Below the pieces are notes generated by a model, which was given only the letters and a program-made list of their open reading frames with translations, was not told where the DNA came from and did no database searches. DNA of 64,000 nt from Gemmobacter fulvus (GTDB lineage: Bacteria > Pseudomonadota > Alphaproteobacteria > Rhodobacterales > Rhodobacteraceae). Positions within the stretch are counted from its first letter, which is position 1; each line of letters starts with the position of its first letter. Location: assembly GCF_018798885.1 (NCBI RefSeq), contig NZ_CP076365.1:1-64000 (forward strand), given 5' to 3'. Below, in pieces: positions 25,872 to 33,449 of this stretch. The translations under genes were made by a program, and so were the position numbers.

Positions 25872-26476
25872 GTCTGCATCTCCTTGCGGGCAAACAGAAC
25901 CAGTTGCACCTCCAGCAGGCGCATCCCCTCGGGCACGATGTCAAAGCTGCGCGAGCCAAGGCTCCACCGGATGGCAATGCCCTGAACAAGCGACGTCAGA
26001 AGCACGGCGGCATCCTTTGGCTGAACGCCCGCACCCATCATCCCGGCTTGGGCCATGGCATGCAGGTTTGCCACCAGATGCGCCTGATACTGCATCAGAA
26101 CCCCACGAAACCGGTCGCGCAGGGCGGCATTGTCCACGTTCAATTCGCGGGAATGCAAAATGGCCGGAAGCGCGGGGGTTTCCCCGATCTGCTGCAACTG
26201 TGCGGCGATCAGCGCCCTTAGCCGTGCCTGCGGGCTTTCGCTGTTCGTCACAGCCTGTTGCCACGCGCATTCCAGCCGATCCGCGATAGCGTCCCCGACC
26301 GCGGTCCAAAGCTCCGCCTTTGTCGGGAAATGCCGGAATATCGCGGCTTGGGTCACGCCGACCTCTTGCGCGATTTCATTGGTCGTCAGCCGGTCCGGGC
26401 CGATACGGTCGGCCAAGTCCAGAACGGCGGCAATGATTTCGGTCTTGCGATCCTCGGCGGATTTGCGACGCAACAT
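25868..26476 (-). CDS. TetR/AcrR-family transcriptional regulator
   Basis: 202 residues, MLRRKSAEDRKTEIIAAVLD. The N-terminal helix-turn-helix is clear (LTTNEIAQEVGVTQAAIFRHFPTKAELW, residues ~33-60); the rest is a ligand-binding helical domain. It is divergent from the cytochrome b561/efflux genes, with a near-palindrome at 26494-26509 just upstream of its start. It most likely represses both itself and the efflux operon until a substrate binds. Ligand unknown. Confidence 0.85.
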   Translation of the reverse strand: MLRRKSAEDRKTEIIAAVLDLADRIGPDRLTTNEIAQEVGVTQAAIFRHFPTKAELWTAVGDAIADRLECAWQQAVTNSESPQARLRALIAAQLQQIGETPALPAILHSRELNVDNAALRDRFRGVLMQYQAHLVANLHAMAQAGMMGAGVQPKDAAVLLTSLVQGIAIRWSLGSRSFDIVPEGMRLLEVQLVLFARKEMQT

Positions 26477-26493
26477 GGGGCACCTCTTGTAAG

Positions 26494-26509
26494 TAAGTAA
26501 TTACTAACA
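26494..26509. promoter_or_regulatory. Probable TetR operator in divergent promoter
   Basis: GTAAGTAATTACTAAC, with the perfect core AGTAATTACT (26497-26506). It lies 18 bases upstream of the TetR start and 48 bases upstream of the cytochrome gene, the usual location for a TetR operator. Confidence 0.6.
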
Positions 26510-26556
26510 TAATCTGCAAGCCAAGCAAGCTGATTCGCCAGACCGAAAGGACCGCC

Positions 26557-27045
26557 ATGCCAAGCCCCAAAGGATACACCCGTCTTCAGATCGCATTGCA
26601 CTGGGGCGCGGCCCTGCTGATCGTGCAGCAATACCTGTTCAAGGATGCCATTGCTGCCGCATGGGACGCGACGACGAAAGGTCTGGAAACCACCTTCAAT
26701 CCGCTGGTTCTGGCCCATGTCGCAGGCGGAGCGCTGGTCATGCTGTTTGCGCTGTGGCGGCTGTCGATCCGGGCACGGCGCGGCGCGCCCGCCATGGTCG
26801 GCGACAATGCGATGCAGCGCGCCTTGGCAAAGGCCGCGCATGTCGGGCTTTACGCGCTGATGATCCTGATGCCGCTCAGCGGGTCGATGGCCTGGTTCGG
26901 CGGCGTCGATCTGGCTGCGCAAGGGCACAACGTGCTGAAGATCGTGCTGCTGGCACTGGTTGCGCTGCATTTTGTGGGCTCGCTGTATCACCACTTTGTG
27001 CTGAAAGATGGCCTGATCAACCGCATGCGCCGGGCCGAGGGCTGA
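26557..27045 (+). CDS. Cytochrome b561 family membrane haem protein
   Basis: 162 residues, MPSPKGYTRLQIALHWGAAL. Cytochrome b561-type pattern: RLQIALHWGAALLIVQQ (first helix with haem-ligand His), LAHVAGGALVMLFALWR, AAHVGLYALMILMPLSG and LVALHFVGSLYHHFVLKDG, i.e. four helices with paired histidines. It would pass electrons across the inner membrane. It heads the efflux operon, three bases before the adaptor gene, an odd partner for an ABC exporter; possibly the exported compound is redox active. Confidence 0.85.
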   Translation: MPSPKGYTRLQIALHWGAALLIVQQYLFKDAIAAAWDATTKGLETTFNPLVLAHVAGGALVMLFALWRLSIRARRGAPAMVGDNAMQRALAKAAHVGLYALMILMPLSGSMAWFGGVDLAAQGHNVLKIVLLALVALHFVGSLYHHFVLKDGLINRMRRAEG

Positions 27046-27048
27046 GCG

Positions 27049-28194
27049 ATGCGCAGAACCTGGATCCTTGGCGCGGTTGCACTGGTTGGGCTGGCGGCGG
27101 CGGGCTGGTTTCTGACCGAACGGCCCCTGACTGTGACGGTTGTCGTGGCTGAAACCGGGGTGCCCTTGCGCCTTTACGGTCTAGGTTCCGTCGAGGCCCG
27201 GATCCTGTCGCGCGTCGGGTTCGAAGTTGGCGCGGCATTGGTGTCGGTGTCGGCAGATGCAGGGGATGCGGTCAAGGCCGGACAGGAACTGGCCGCCTTG
27301 CATCCGGCTGAGCAGATAGCGCGCGTTGCGCGGGCGCAGGCAGCGGTTGCGGCAAATGCCGCCGGTCAGGCCAAGGCCGATGCCGCAGTGGCGCGGGCGC
27401 AGGCAGTTCTGGCACAGCGCATTGCCGCGAACGATCGACAGAAGGAACTTGCGCGGCAGGACGTCGCCTCTATCCAGCGAGCCGAGGAGGCACAGCGCGA
27501 CGAGGATGTGGCGCGGGCCGAACTGGCCTTGGCCGAAGCCGATCTGGCCGTGATCAGCGCGCAGGGCGCAGATGCGGCGGCCGCCTTGCAACTGGAACAA
27601 ACCTTGCTCGCCCATCACCGGCTGGTCGCACCCTATGATGCGGTTATTGTGGCCCGCAATGTCGAGCCGGGCACGGTGGTCAAGGCCGGAGATCCGATCT
27701 TTATACTGGTTGATCCCGCAACCGTCTGGGTTCAGGCCTTCATCGACGAAGAACGCGCCGGCCAACTGGCGCTTGGCCAAGAGGGCGTCATCCGCCTGCG
27801 GTCACAGCCCGCGGCCGAGTTTCACGGCACCGTCGCCCGGATCGGGCTGGAAAGTGACCGCGTGAACGAAGAGCGCCGCGTCTGGCTGACCTGTTCCGAC
27901 TGCCCCGAAGCGATGTTCCTTGGCGAACAGGCCGAAGTACGCATCCTGACCGGCATACGCGACAACGCGCTGATGGTGCCCGAGGTGGCGATCACCGGCT
28001 TTGACGGCTTTCGCGGCATAGTCTGGCTGGTGCAGGATGGTCGGTTGCGCCGCGCCGAGCTGACCTTTGGCGCGCGCGACGACCGGGGCCGGGTCGAGGT
28101 GACAGGCGGCCTGCCCGAGGGTGCCGCGATTGTCGCCATGCCGCCGAAAGGCGCCGACGAAGGCAGACTGGCCCGGATCGGGGACGCGCCATGA
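27049..28194 (+). CDS. HlyD/RND-type periplasmic adaptor subunit
   Basis: 381 residues with an N-terminal signal anchor (WILGAVALVGLAAAGWFLT). Lipoyl and barrel-sandwich segments flank a long alanine-rich coiled-coil hairpin (residues ~85-175). The conserved LVAPYDAVIVARNVEPGTVVKAGDPIFILVD stretch (~195-225) marks the membrane-fusion protein family. It links an inner-membrane transporter with the outer-membrane channel. It overlaps the permease gene by ATGA. No outer-membrane factor is encoded here. Confidence 0.87.
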   Translation: MRRTWILGAVALVGLAAAGWFLTERPLTVTVVVAETGVPLRLYGLGSVEARILSRVGFEVGAALVSVSADAGDAVKAGQELAALHPAEQIARVARAQAAVAANAAGQAKADAAVARAQAVLAQRIAANDRQKELARQDVASIQRAEEAQRDEDVARAELALAEADLAVISAQGADAAAALQLEQTLLAHHRLVAPYDAVIVARNVEPGTVVKAGDPIFILVDPATVWVQAFIDEERAGQLALGQEGVIRLRSQPAAEFHGTVARIGLESDRVNEERRVWLTCSDCPEAMFLGEQAEVRILTGIRDNALMVPEVAITGFDGFRGIVWLVQDGRLRRAELTFGARDDRGRVEVTGGLPEGAAIVAMPPKGADEGRLARIGDAP

Positions 28195-29324
28195 ATCTGG
28201 CGCTGAAAGACATCCGGCATGGGCTGTTCCGCTTTGTGCTGACCTGCTTTGGCTTGGGCCTGCTGATGACGGTCGTTCTGGCGATGATCGGCATCTACAA
28301 TGGCCTTGTGGCTGATGCGCTGGCGGTGGTCGAGGCCCCCGCAGCGGATGTCTGGGTGGTCGAGGCGGGCACCAAGGGGCCTTTCGCCGAAGCCTCCTCC
28401 ATTCCCGCCGACAGCCGCAATACCGTGGCGCGCATGCCCGGCGTGGCCGAAGCGGGTGCCATCAATTACCAGACCGTGGAGGCCCCGTTTCTTGACCGGA
28501 CCTTGCGGCTCTACGTCGTTGGGTATGAGCCGGGGCGACCGGGTGGCCCGCAGGTCATCGCTGAAGGGCGCGGCATCGGCACCAGCCATTTCGAACTGGT
28601 GGCCGACCGCAAGACCAGCCTTGTGCTGGGTGATACCATCCGCCTTGGCCGCAACCGCTTTACCGTGGTCGGGCTGGTCGAAGGGGCGATGAACTCGGGC
28701 GGCGATCCGGCGGTCTATATGACGCTTGCCGATGCGATGGCGCTGCAAACGGAACTTGCTCCGGCAGATCAACGGGTGCAGGCCGCGCGCGGGGCGGGGG
28801 CGGTCAAGTCGGCCTCGGTGGCGGCGGTAATCGTGCGCATCACCCCCGGCGCGGATGTCGATTTGCTGACAGCAACCTTGCGGCAATGGAAGCATCTGGC
28901 GGCCCTTAGCCAGATCGAACAGGAAAATATCCTGCTGGCCTCGGTCGTGGACAAGGCGCGGCGTCAGATCGGGCTGTTTCTGGGTATCCTGCTGGCGGTG
29001 TCGGCCGTGGTGATCGCGCTGATCATCTACACCATGACCATGGAAAAGCTGAAGCAGATCGCCACGCTGAAACTGATCGGCGCCCCCGACCGCACCATCA
29101 TCGGGCTGATCGTGCAGCAATCGCTGATCCTTGGGACCGCAGGTTGGGGCATCGGTCTGATCCTGATCCTGCTGGTCAAAGATGTCTTTCCGCGCCGCGT
29201 CGTGCTGGAGCCGTTCAACGTGGCCGTTCTGGCCGGGATCATCGTCGTGGTTTGTCTGGCCGCCAGCGGTCTGGGCGTGCGCGCGGCCCTGAAGGTGGAC
29301 CCCGCCACCGCGCTGGGAGGCTGA
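28191..29324 (+). CDS. MacB/FtsX-type ABC transporter permease
   Basis: 377 residues, MNLALKDIRHGLFRFVLTCF. The FtsX topology is visible: one N-terminal helix (residues ~14-35), a large periplasmic domain (~45-255, VWVVEAGTKGPFAEASS...), and three C-terminal helices (~262-285, ~310-330, ~345-365). Such permeases couple ATP hydrolysis to mechanotransmission for export rather than forming a channel. Co-transcribed with the adaptor and, after a 3-base gap, the ATPase. Confidence 0.87.
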   Translation: MNLALKDIRHGLFRFVLTCFGLGLLMTVVLAMIGIYNGLVADALAVVEAPAADVWVVEAGTKGPFAEASSIPADSRNTVARMPGVAEAGAINYQTVEAPFLDRTLRLYVVGYEPGRPGGPQVIAEGRGIGTSHFELVADRKTSLVLGDTIRLGRNRFTVVGLVEGAMNSGGDPAVYMTLADAMALQTELAPADQRVQAARGAGAVKSASVAAVIVRITPGADVDLLTATLRQWKHLAALSQIEQENILLASVVDKARRQIGLFLGILLAVSAVVIALIIYTMTMEKLKQIATLKLIGAPDRTIIGLIVQQSLILGTAGWGIGLILILLVKDVFPRRVVLEPFNVAVLAGIIVVVCLAASGLGVRAALKVDPATALGG

Positions 29325-29327
29325 GCC

Positions 29328-30020
29328 ATGGCGATCGGTGATATTCTGGTCGATGTGCAGGCCGTGGCCAAGCACTATGGCGATGGCGAAACCCGCGTCG
29401 ATGCCCTCCGCCAGGTTGACCTGCAGGTGCGTGCAGGCGAGGTGATCGCACTTCTAGGGCCGTCGGGGTCTGGCAAGACGACGCTTCTGAACATCATCGG
29501 CTGCATCCTTGACCCGTCCTCGGGCCGCGTGGTGCTGGACGGTGATCCGGTCTTTGACGGCAAATGGCTGCGCAGCGATCTGCGCCGCCTGCGGCTGGAC
29601 AAGATTGGCTTCATCTTTCAAGCGCACAACCTGCTGCCCTTCCTGACGGCGGCAGAAAATGTATCCCTCGTCCTCGACCTTGCCGGTTGGGCGCCCGAAA
29701 AGGGAAAGGAGCGGGCAAAAGAGCTTCTCGATTATCTCGAGGTCGGCCACCGCGCCCCGGTCAAGCCCGCACTGCTGTCAGGGGGCGAGGCGCAGCGGGT
29801 TGCCATCGCACGCGCGCTGGCCAACCGCCCGCGGATCATCCTTGCGGACGAGCCGACCGCGGCATTGGACAGCAAACGCGCACAATTGGTCATGGACCTG
29901 CTGCGAAAGCTTGCCGCCGAACAGGAAGCCTGCATCCTGACGGTCACCCATGACGAGAAAATCTTCGACCGCTTCGATCGGCTTATCCATCTGCGCGACG
30001 GAAAATTGGCAGATGATTAG
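29328..30020 (+). CDS. ABC transporter ATP-binding protein (MacB/LolD-like)
   Basis: 230 residues, MAIGDILVDVQAVAKHYGDG. All ATPase motifs are present: Walker A LGPSGSGKTTLLN, Q-loop FIFQAHNLLPFLT, signature LSGGEAQRVAIARAL, Walker B IILADEPTAALDS and the switch His in TVTHDEKIFD. It pairs with the FtsX-like permease and adaptor to form a tripartite export system. It is the last gene before the right end of the GInt island. Confidence 0.9.
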   Translation: MAIGDILVDVQAVAKHYGDGETRVDALRQVDLQVRAGEVIALLGPSGSGKTTLLNIIGCILDPSSGRVVLDGDPVFDGKWLRSDLRRLRLDKIGFIFQAHNLLPFLTAAENVSLVLDLAGWAPEKGKERAKELLDYLEVGHRAPVKPALLSGGEAQRVAIARALANRPRIILADEPTAALDSKRAQLVMDLLRKLAAEQEACILTVTHDEKIFDRFDRLIHLRDGKLADD

Positions 30021-30072
30021 TGCCTAAGGACAGTCAAGCATAAACAGATGAATCGGAGATGCGCGACAATCG

Positions 30073-30162
30073 CGATAGGCCACAGGGACCTCCCCGCCGT
30101 CCGCACCGCCAGCGCTTTGATCCGCGCAGTGCGGACGGCGGGGTCCCTCCTATGGACTATCG
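30073..30162. repeat. Large imperfect hairpin at right end of GInt island
   Basis: Outer arms CGATAG (30073-30078) and CTATCG (30157-30162) enclose a strong stem: 30085-30106 pairs with 30129-30147 over 19 bp with a 3-base bulge (core CCCGCCGTCCGCAC / GTGCGGACGGCGGG). It lies between the last efflux gene and the terminal repeat. It could terminate the efflux operon or form part of a folded recombination end. A copy of GGACAGTCAA, identical to the inner part of the left terminal repeat, is found nearby at 30028-30037. Confidence 0.7.
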
Positions 30163-30186
30163 CTACCCTTGGCGCCAAGAAAATCC

Positions 30187-30205
30187 TTGCCTGTCCAGGT
30201 AACAT
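30187..30205. repeat. GInt right terminal inverted repeat
   Basis: TTGCCTGTCCAGGTAACAT; its complement matches 15947-15965 at 17 of 19 positions. DUF6915 coding sequence begins directly to its right. Confidence 0.75.
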
Positions 30206-30293
30206 CTAACCAGGCATGCACCGCGATGAAGTCGTCGACCGTGCCGCCCCATTTCTTCACCGAGGACAGGGCGTGATGATAGGGATGTGCCAT
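30206..30293 (-). pseudogene. DUF6915 protein, N-terminal remnant
   Basis: ATG at 30293 opens MAHPYHHALSSVKKWGGTVD followed by DFIAVHAW, the characteristic DUF6915 N-terminus (MAHP.HHA.SS...GG...D). After about 29 residues the frame passes into the terminal repeat of the GInt island. The downstream part of the gene is at 15710-15946. The upstream gene (DUF6878, itself interrupted) ends 11 bases before this start, confirming the original operon order. Confidence 0.8.
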
Positions 30294-30303
30294 CGCCGCC
30301 CCC

Positions 30304-30344
30304 TCAGAAATCATGGGTGAAGAGTTCGGACGAGGTGTACCGCT
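30304..30344 (-). pseudogene. DUF6878 protein, C-terminal remnant (split by IS110)
   Basis: Reads RYTSSELFTHDF then stop on the minus strand, the conserved tail of DUF6878 proteins. It continues the frame of ...IHLEFNE at 31728-32180 once the IS110-family insertion is removed. Confidence 0.78.
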
Positions 30345-31727
30345 TGTGTGGTTGCCGCCCGTGATGCAAGGAGTTTTCAGCCTAAACGGATCAGATCGAG
30401 TGCGGTCTTGTGTCAGGCCTTCTGTCGTAGCCGTGTCGTTGGCTGCAGGCCGGTATGGTGATCTGCGGATCAGGTCCAGAACTCGTTGACGGGCTTTTTC
30501 GCTCCGAGCGATTCGCTGGTTTTCCTGACCCAGATCTGTTCGATCATTTCGCCCATTCAGGTCGTCGACTTCCTACACCTCTGTCGCCAGCAACAACTGG
30601 CGCCAGATTCTCTTACGTCGCCAAGCCAGTTGCTGGCTCTCGGTAATCCTCTTGTTTGGTCAGCATCGCCCAAATCGTCCGGGCCATCTTGTTTGCCAGC
30701 GCAATTGCCACAAGCATCCGCGGCTTCTTCGCAATCATGCGCGCAAGCCATGACCCTTCGGGGACCGTCTTCCTGCCCATCCAGTTCAGACGTGACATGG
30801 CACCGACAATCAGGAGCCGCCGTATGTCAGCTTGCCCTGCCTTGGAGATACGGCCGAGCTTCTCGCGGCCTCCCGACGAAAACTGGCGCGGGACAAGCCC
30901 AAGCCAGGCAGCGAAATTTCGACCGCCTTTGAATGTCGACATTTCTGGAGCAAAGGTTTCTACAGCGAGCGCTGTCAGAGGGCCCACACCCGGCATGGTC
31001 TGAAGTCGCCGAGCGACGTCATCCTTCGAGGCCAATTCCTTGGCAGTCTTAGTCTTCGCCTCAATCCGAACCGTCTGTTCCCGGATCTGTGCTATGATAT
31101 CGAGACACTCGCTCCGAACTAGAGATGGCAGATCGCTGTTTTCATCAGCGAGAATTTCCTCGATCCGCCGAAGGTTGCGAATGCCCGAAGGCACAACATG
31201 CCCGAATTCGTAGAGGATCGACCGCAGCGCATTGACTGCAACCGTGCGCTGCCGGATCAAACGCTCCCTTGACCGAAAGAGGACCGCGCTTGCCTGCTGA
31301 TTTTCGTCCTTCGTGCCTACAAACGTCATCTCTGGACGCTGAGCTGCGATCACAATCGCTTCCGCGTCGGCCGCGTCGTTTTTTTGTCGTCTGACGAAGG
31401 GGCGCACATACTGCGGGGCAATCAGCTTCACCTCGTGGCCAGTCTTGACCATCTCGCGCGCCCAGTAATGCGCGCTGCCGCAAGCTTCCATTACGAAAAC
31501 GGACCTGGGCTCAGCTGCGAGAAACCGGCGGAACTGGCTTCTGGTCAACCGCTTGCGAAACTTCACGACGCCTGTCATCGAAGCGCCATGCACCTGAAAT
31601 ACTGACTTCGCCAAATCCACGCCGATCATCGTTTCCAACATTCTTCATCCTCTCCGCATGATGGGTGATGCCCCACGTCATCCTGGCACACAGGCGTGGC
31701 CGCTGGGGAGGGCGGCAACCACCCCAT
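30345..31727. mobile_element. IS110 family element (IS1111-like ends) in DUF6878 gene
   Basis: About 1.38 kb, bounded by the point where the DUF6878 frame breaks and resumes (host TACCGCT...CTCGTTGAAC). The subterminal inverted repeat GTGGTTGCCGCCC is perfect over 13 bp (30348-30360 and 31710-31722), a feature of the IS1111 group. Boundaries are uncertain by about two bases because CT/TC is shared by both flanks. The ~250 bases left of the transposase gene are non-coding element sequence. Confidence 0.82.
30613..31641 (-). CDS. IS110 family transposase (copy 1)
   Basis: 342 residues, MLETMIGVDLAKSVFQVHGA. The N-terminal RuvC-like DEDD domain is visible (GVDLAKSVFQVH with the first Asp; VMEACGSAHYWAR; RQKNDAADAEAI). 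The C-terminal transposase_20 region (LQTMPGVGPLTALAVETF and the catalytic-serine segment ARNFAAWLGLVPRQFSSGG-like) is also intact. IS110 enzymes recombine DNA under a bridge RNA encoded in the element's non-coding end; here the longer non-coding flank is 30361-30612, on the 3' side of the transposase. Confidence 0.9.
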   Translation of the reverse strand: MLETMIGVDLAKSVFQVHGASMTGVVKFRKRLTRSQFRRFLAAEPRSVFVMEACGSAHYWAREMVKTGHEVKLIAPQYVRPFVRRQKNDAADAEAIVIAAQRPEMTFVGTKDENQQASAVLFRSRERLIRQRTVAVNALRSILYEFGHVVPSGIRNLRRIEEILADENSDLPSLVRSECLDIIAQIREQTVRIEAKTKTAKELASKDDVARRLQTMPGVGPLTALAVETFAPEMSTFKGGRNFAAWLGLVPRQFSSGGREKLGRISKAGQADIRRLLIVGAMSRLNWMGRKTVPEGSWLARMIAKKPRMLVAIALANKMARTIWAMLTKQEDYREPATGLAT

Positions 31728-32180
31728 CTCGTTGAACTCGAGGTGGATGCAGCGGGCCGCAGCGTCGAAGCAGAACTCGCCCCAGGCGCCGTCGTTGTTC
31801 TCCCAACCGCCATGGGTGTCGGAGAGAAAGTCGTAGGCGAGTTGCTCGACGACATCTTCCAGCGAGAGCTGCCGCATCTCGACCTCTGGGTCGTCCCAGG
31901 TCAGGGCGGCGTATGCGATCTCGGTCGCGGGGAAATCGACCGCTGTCTCGCCGGACCATGCGCCGATACTTTCGATCTGGCCGCTGTCTCCAGCACCGTC
32001 GAAGGTGACAGTGACATGGGTGATGCCGGCGGCGATGAGGCCGTCGAAGAGACGATCCTTGTTGCCGGGGCGCAAAGCTTCGATCCGGGCCGCGCGCTCG
32101 GAATGAGCGGCGAAGATCTGCGCCATGTCGACGGTCGTGGGGGCCATCGGCGGCGCAAGGGTAGGTTCAGTCAGGGTCAT
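31728..32180 (-). pseudogene. DUF6878 protein, N-terminal part (split by IS110)
   Basis: ATG 32180 opens MTLTEPTLAPPMAPTTVDMA. The family core is complete: LFDGLIAAGITHVTVTFDGAGDSGQIESI, WDDPEVEMRQLSLEDVVEQLAYDFLSDTHGGWENNDGAWG and IHLEFNE. After this the frame runs ~30 codons into the IS element. Its true tail lies at 30304-30344. DUF6878 proteins have no known function; they recur with DUF6915 and RadC on these plasmids. Confidence 0.82.
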
Positions 32181-32282
32181 CGTGTGTCTCCGGTAGAGGG
32201 AAGGGATCGGATCCGGTCCGGACGATCTCTCTCCCCCGGACAAGCTCCAAATCCCCCCATGCCCTTCTCTGCCTCTCGGGCC

Positions 32283-32447
32283 TCACGCCGCGAGTTGCAG
32301 CGCCCGGGCGGCGAAGGCGCGCCAGAGCGGGTCGACAAGACGCCCGTCCAGAAGATCGGCGCGGTGGCGCAGCCGCTGCGCGAGATCGGGCTCTCCCCAA
32401 GTGGCCGCGCGGCCCGCCTGCGCGCGCAACTGGCTCGCCTCGGTCAC
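32283..32447 (-). CDS. Small protein, translationally coupled to upstream ORF
   Basis: 54 residues starting at GTG 32447 (TEASQLRAQAGRAATWGEPD after the start), ending LWRAFAARALQLAA. The start overlaps the preceding stop as GTGA. It is arginine- and alanine-rich and predicted to be a single helical hairpin. It is too short for routine ORF calling, but the coupling and the clean composition argue that it is real. I recall similar small ORFs downstream of RadC on related plasmids; function unknown. Confidence 0.55.
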   Translation of the reverse strand: MTEASQLRAQAGRAATWGEPDLAQRLRHRADLLDGRLVDPLWRAFAARALQLAA

Positions 32448-32773
32448 GACGCCCCGCGCTTCGGCTGCGCTCGTGACCGGGTGGCACCAGCCAGAACAAG
32501 CCGCTCATCGCGGTCTAGGATGGCCAGAAGCTGCGGCGCGGCATCCGGAGCTATCCCCTCGGCGTGGTGGATCGCGTCCTGCATGGCCTGGGCCAGCGTC
32601 GCGAAACGGGAGAGGACGAGCGGAGCCGCGCGGCCCGACATGAGATCAGCCGGTGCGCGGCGCGACAGGGTCAGGGCGAAGAGGTGGTTGGGGTCGGTGT
32701 CGCCCGAGGGAAAATGTTGCGGGACGCCCCGCGCGTCGACGGTCGGGTGGATTGGCAAGGGCAGGTCGAACAT
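32444..32773 (-). CDS. Conserved hypothetical plasmid protein
   Basis: 109 residues from ATG 32773 (MFDLPLPIHPTVDARGVPQH), preceded by GGAGAG. Features: FALTLSRRAPADLMSGRAAPLVLSRFATLAQAMQDAIHHAEG, an amphipathic helical centre, and LLAILDRDERLV. No recognised domain. It lies between RadC and the coupled 54-residue ORF in the leftward backbone operon. A longer frame to 32824 exists but lacks a ribosome-binding site. Confidence 0.6.
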   Translation of the reverse strand: MFDLPLPIHPTVDARGVPQHFPSGDTDPNHLFALTLSRRAPADLMSGRAAPLVLSRFATLAQAMQDAIHHAEGIAPDAAPQLLAILDRDERLVLAGATRSRAQPKRGAS

Positions 32774-32882
32774 GGGAAGCTCTCCGACGGCGCGGGAAGC
32801 CTCTCTCCCCGCCTCATCCGTCAAAGACCAAAACGCCGCCCTCTTCCTCGAAGGGGCGGCGGTGGCAAGTCGGAAAGACGCG

Positions 32883-33323
32883 TCAGAGCTTGCCGAAGGC
32901 CCGCAGGCTCAGCTCCGTCCCGGCACCGACGATGATGTGGTCGTGCAGCGTGAGGCCGAGATACCTGCACCCCTTCTGGATCTCCTTGGTCATGCTGAGA
33001 TCGGCTTCCGAGGGCGTCGGATCGCCCGAAGGGTGGTTGTGGATCAGGATCAGGGCGCTGGCGTTCAGCATCAGCGCCCGCTTGATCACCTCGCGCGGAT
33101 ACACCGGGACATGGTCGACCGTGCCGGTCGAGAGAAGCTCTGCGGAGATGATGCGGTTCTTGCGGTCGAGGTAGAGCACGTGGAAGCGCTCAATGGGCCC
33201 TCTGACGCTGAACGCGCAATAGTCCATCAGCGCCTGCCAGCTGCCGATGACGGGGTTTTGGCTGAGATAACGGCCGAGGATGTCGCGGGCCTCGAGGATG
33301 ACGGTTTCTTCCTGGGGGGTCAT
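32883..33323 (-). CDS. radC: RadC family JAB/MPN domain protein (plasmid-borne, C-terminal domain only)
   Basis: 146 residues, MTPQEETVILEARDILGRYL. It consists of the JAMM/MPN-like domain: FHVLYLDRKNRII, then LIHNHPSGDPTPSEADLSMTKEI carrying the HxHx7SxxD metal site (residues ~97-108). The N-terminal helix-hairpin-helix of chromosomal RadC is absent, as usual for plasmid and phage copies. Despite the name, a DNA-repair role is doubtful; such proteins are linked to anti-defence or mobile-element functions. Confidence 0.88.
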   Translation of the reverse strand: MTPQEETVILEARDILGRYLSQNPVIGSWQALMDYCAFSVRGPIERFHVLYLDRKNRIISAELLSTGTVDHVPVYPREVIKRALMLNASALILIHNHPSGDPTPSEADLSMTKEIQKGCRYLGLTLHDHIIVGAGTELSLRAFGKL

Positions 33324-33449
33324 GAAGGTTCTCGCTGAAATGCGCAGGCCGAAGCCCCCTGCCCTCTCGGGGCGGGGCCAGTGGCATGCATTTGGAAGGG
33401 GAAAGCGCGACCGCCGCGCGCGAGGGCGGTCGCGTTGCCGGGCCCAGCC

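Larger units (their letters stand above)
15947..30205. mobile_element. GInt-type genomic island (three integrases plus ginD) carrying Tn554-type pair and efflux cluster
   Basis: A 14.26-kb island splits a DUF6915 gene. Its ends are 19-bp imperfect inverted repeats (15947-15965 and 30187-30205; 17 of 19 match, ATGTTAyCTGGACAGkCAA). At the left end is a four-gene ATGA-coupled operon of three large tyrosine recombinases and a small coiled-coil protein, the hallmark of GInt islands (ginABCD). The remaining cargo is a divergent Tn554-type recombinase pair and a TetR/cytochrome b561/ABC efflux cluster. Boundaries are supported independently by the rejoined host gene and by the repeats. Confidence 0.82.
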
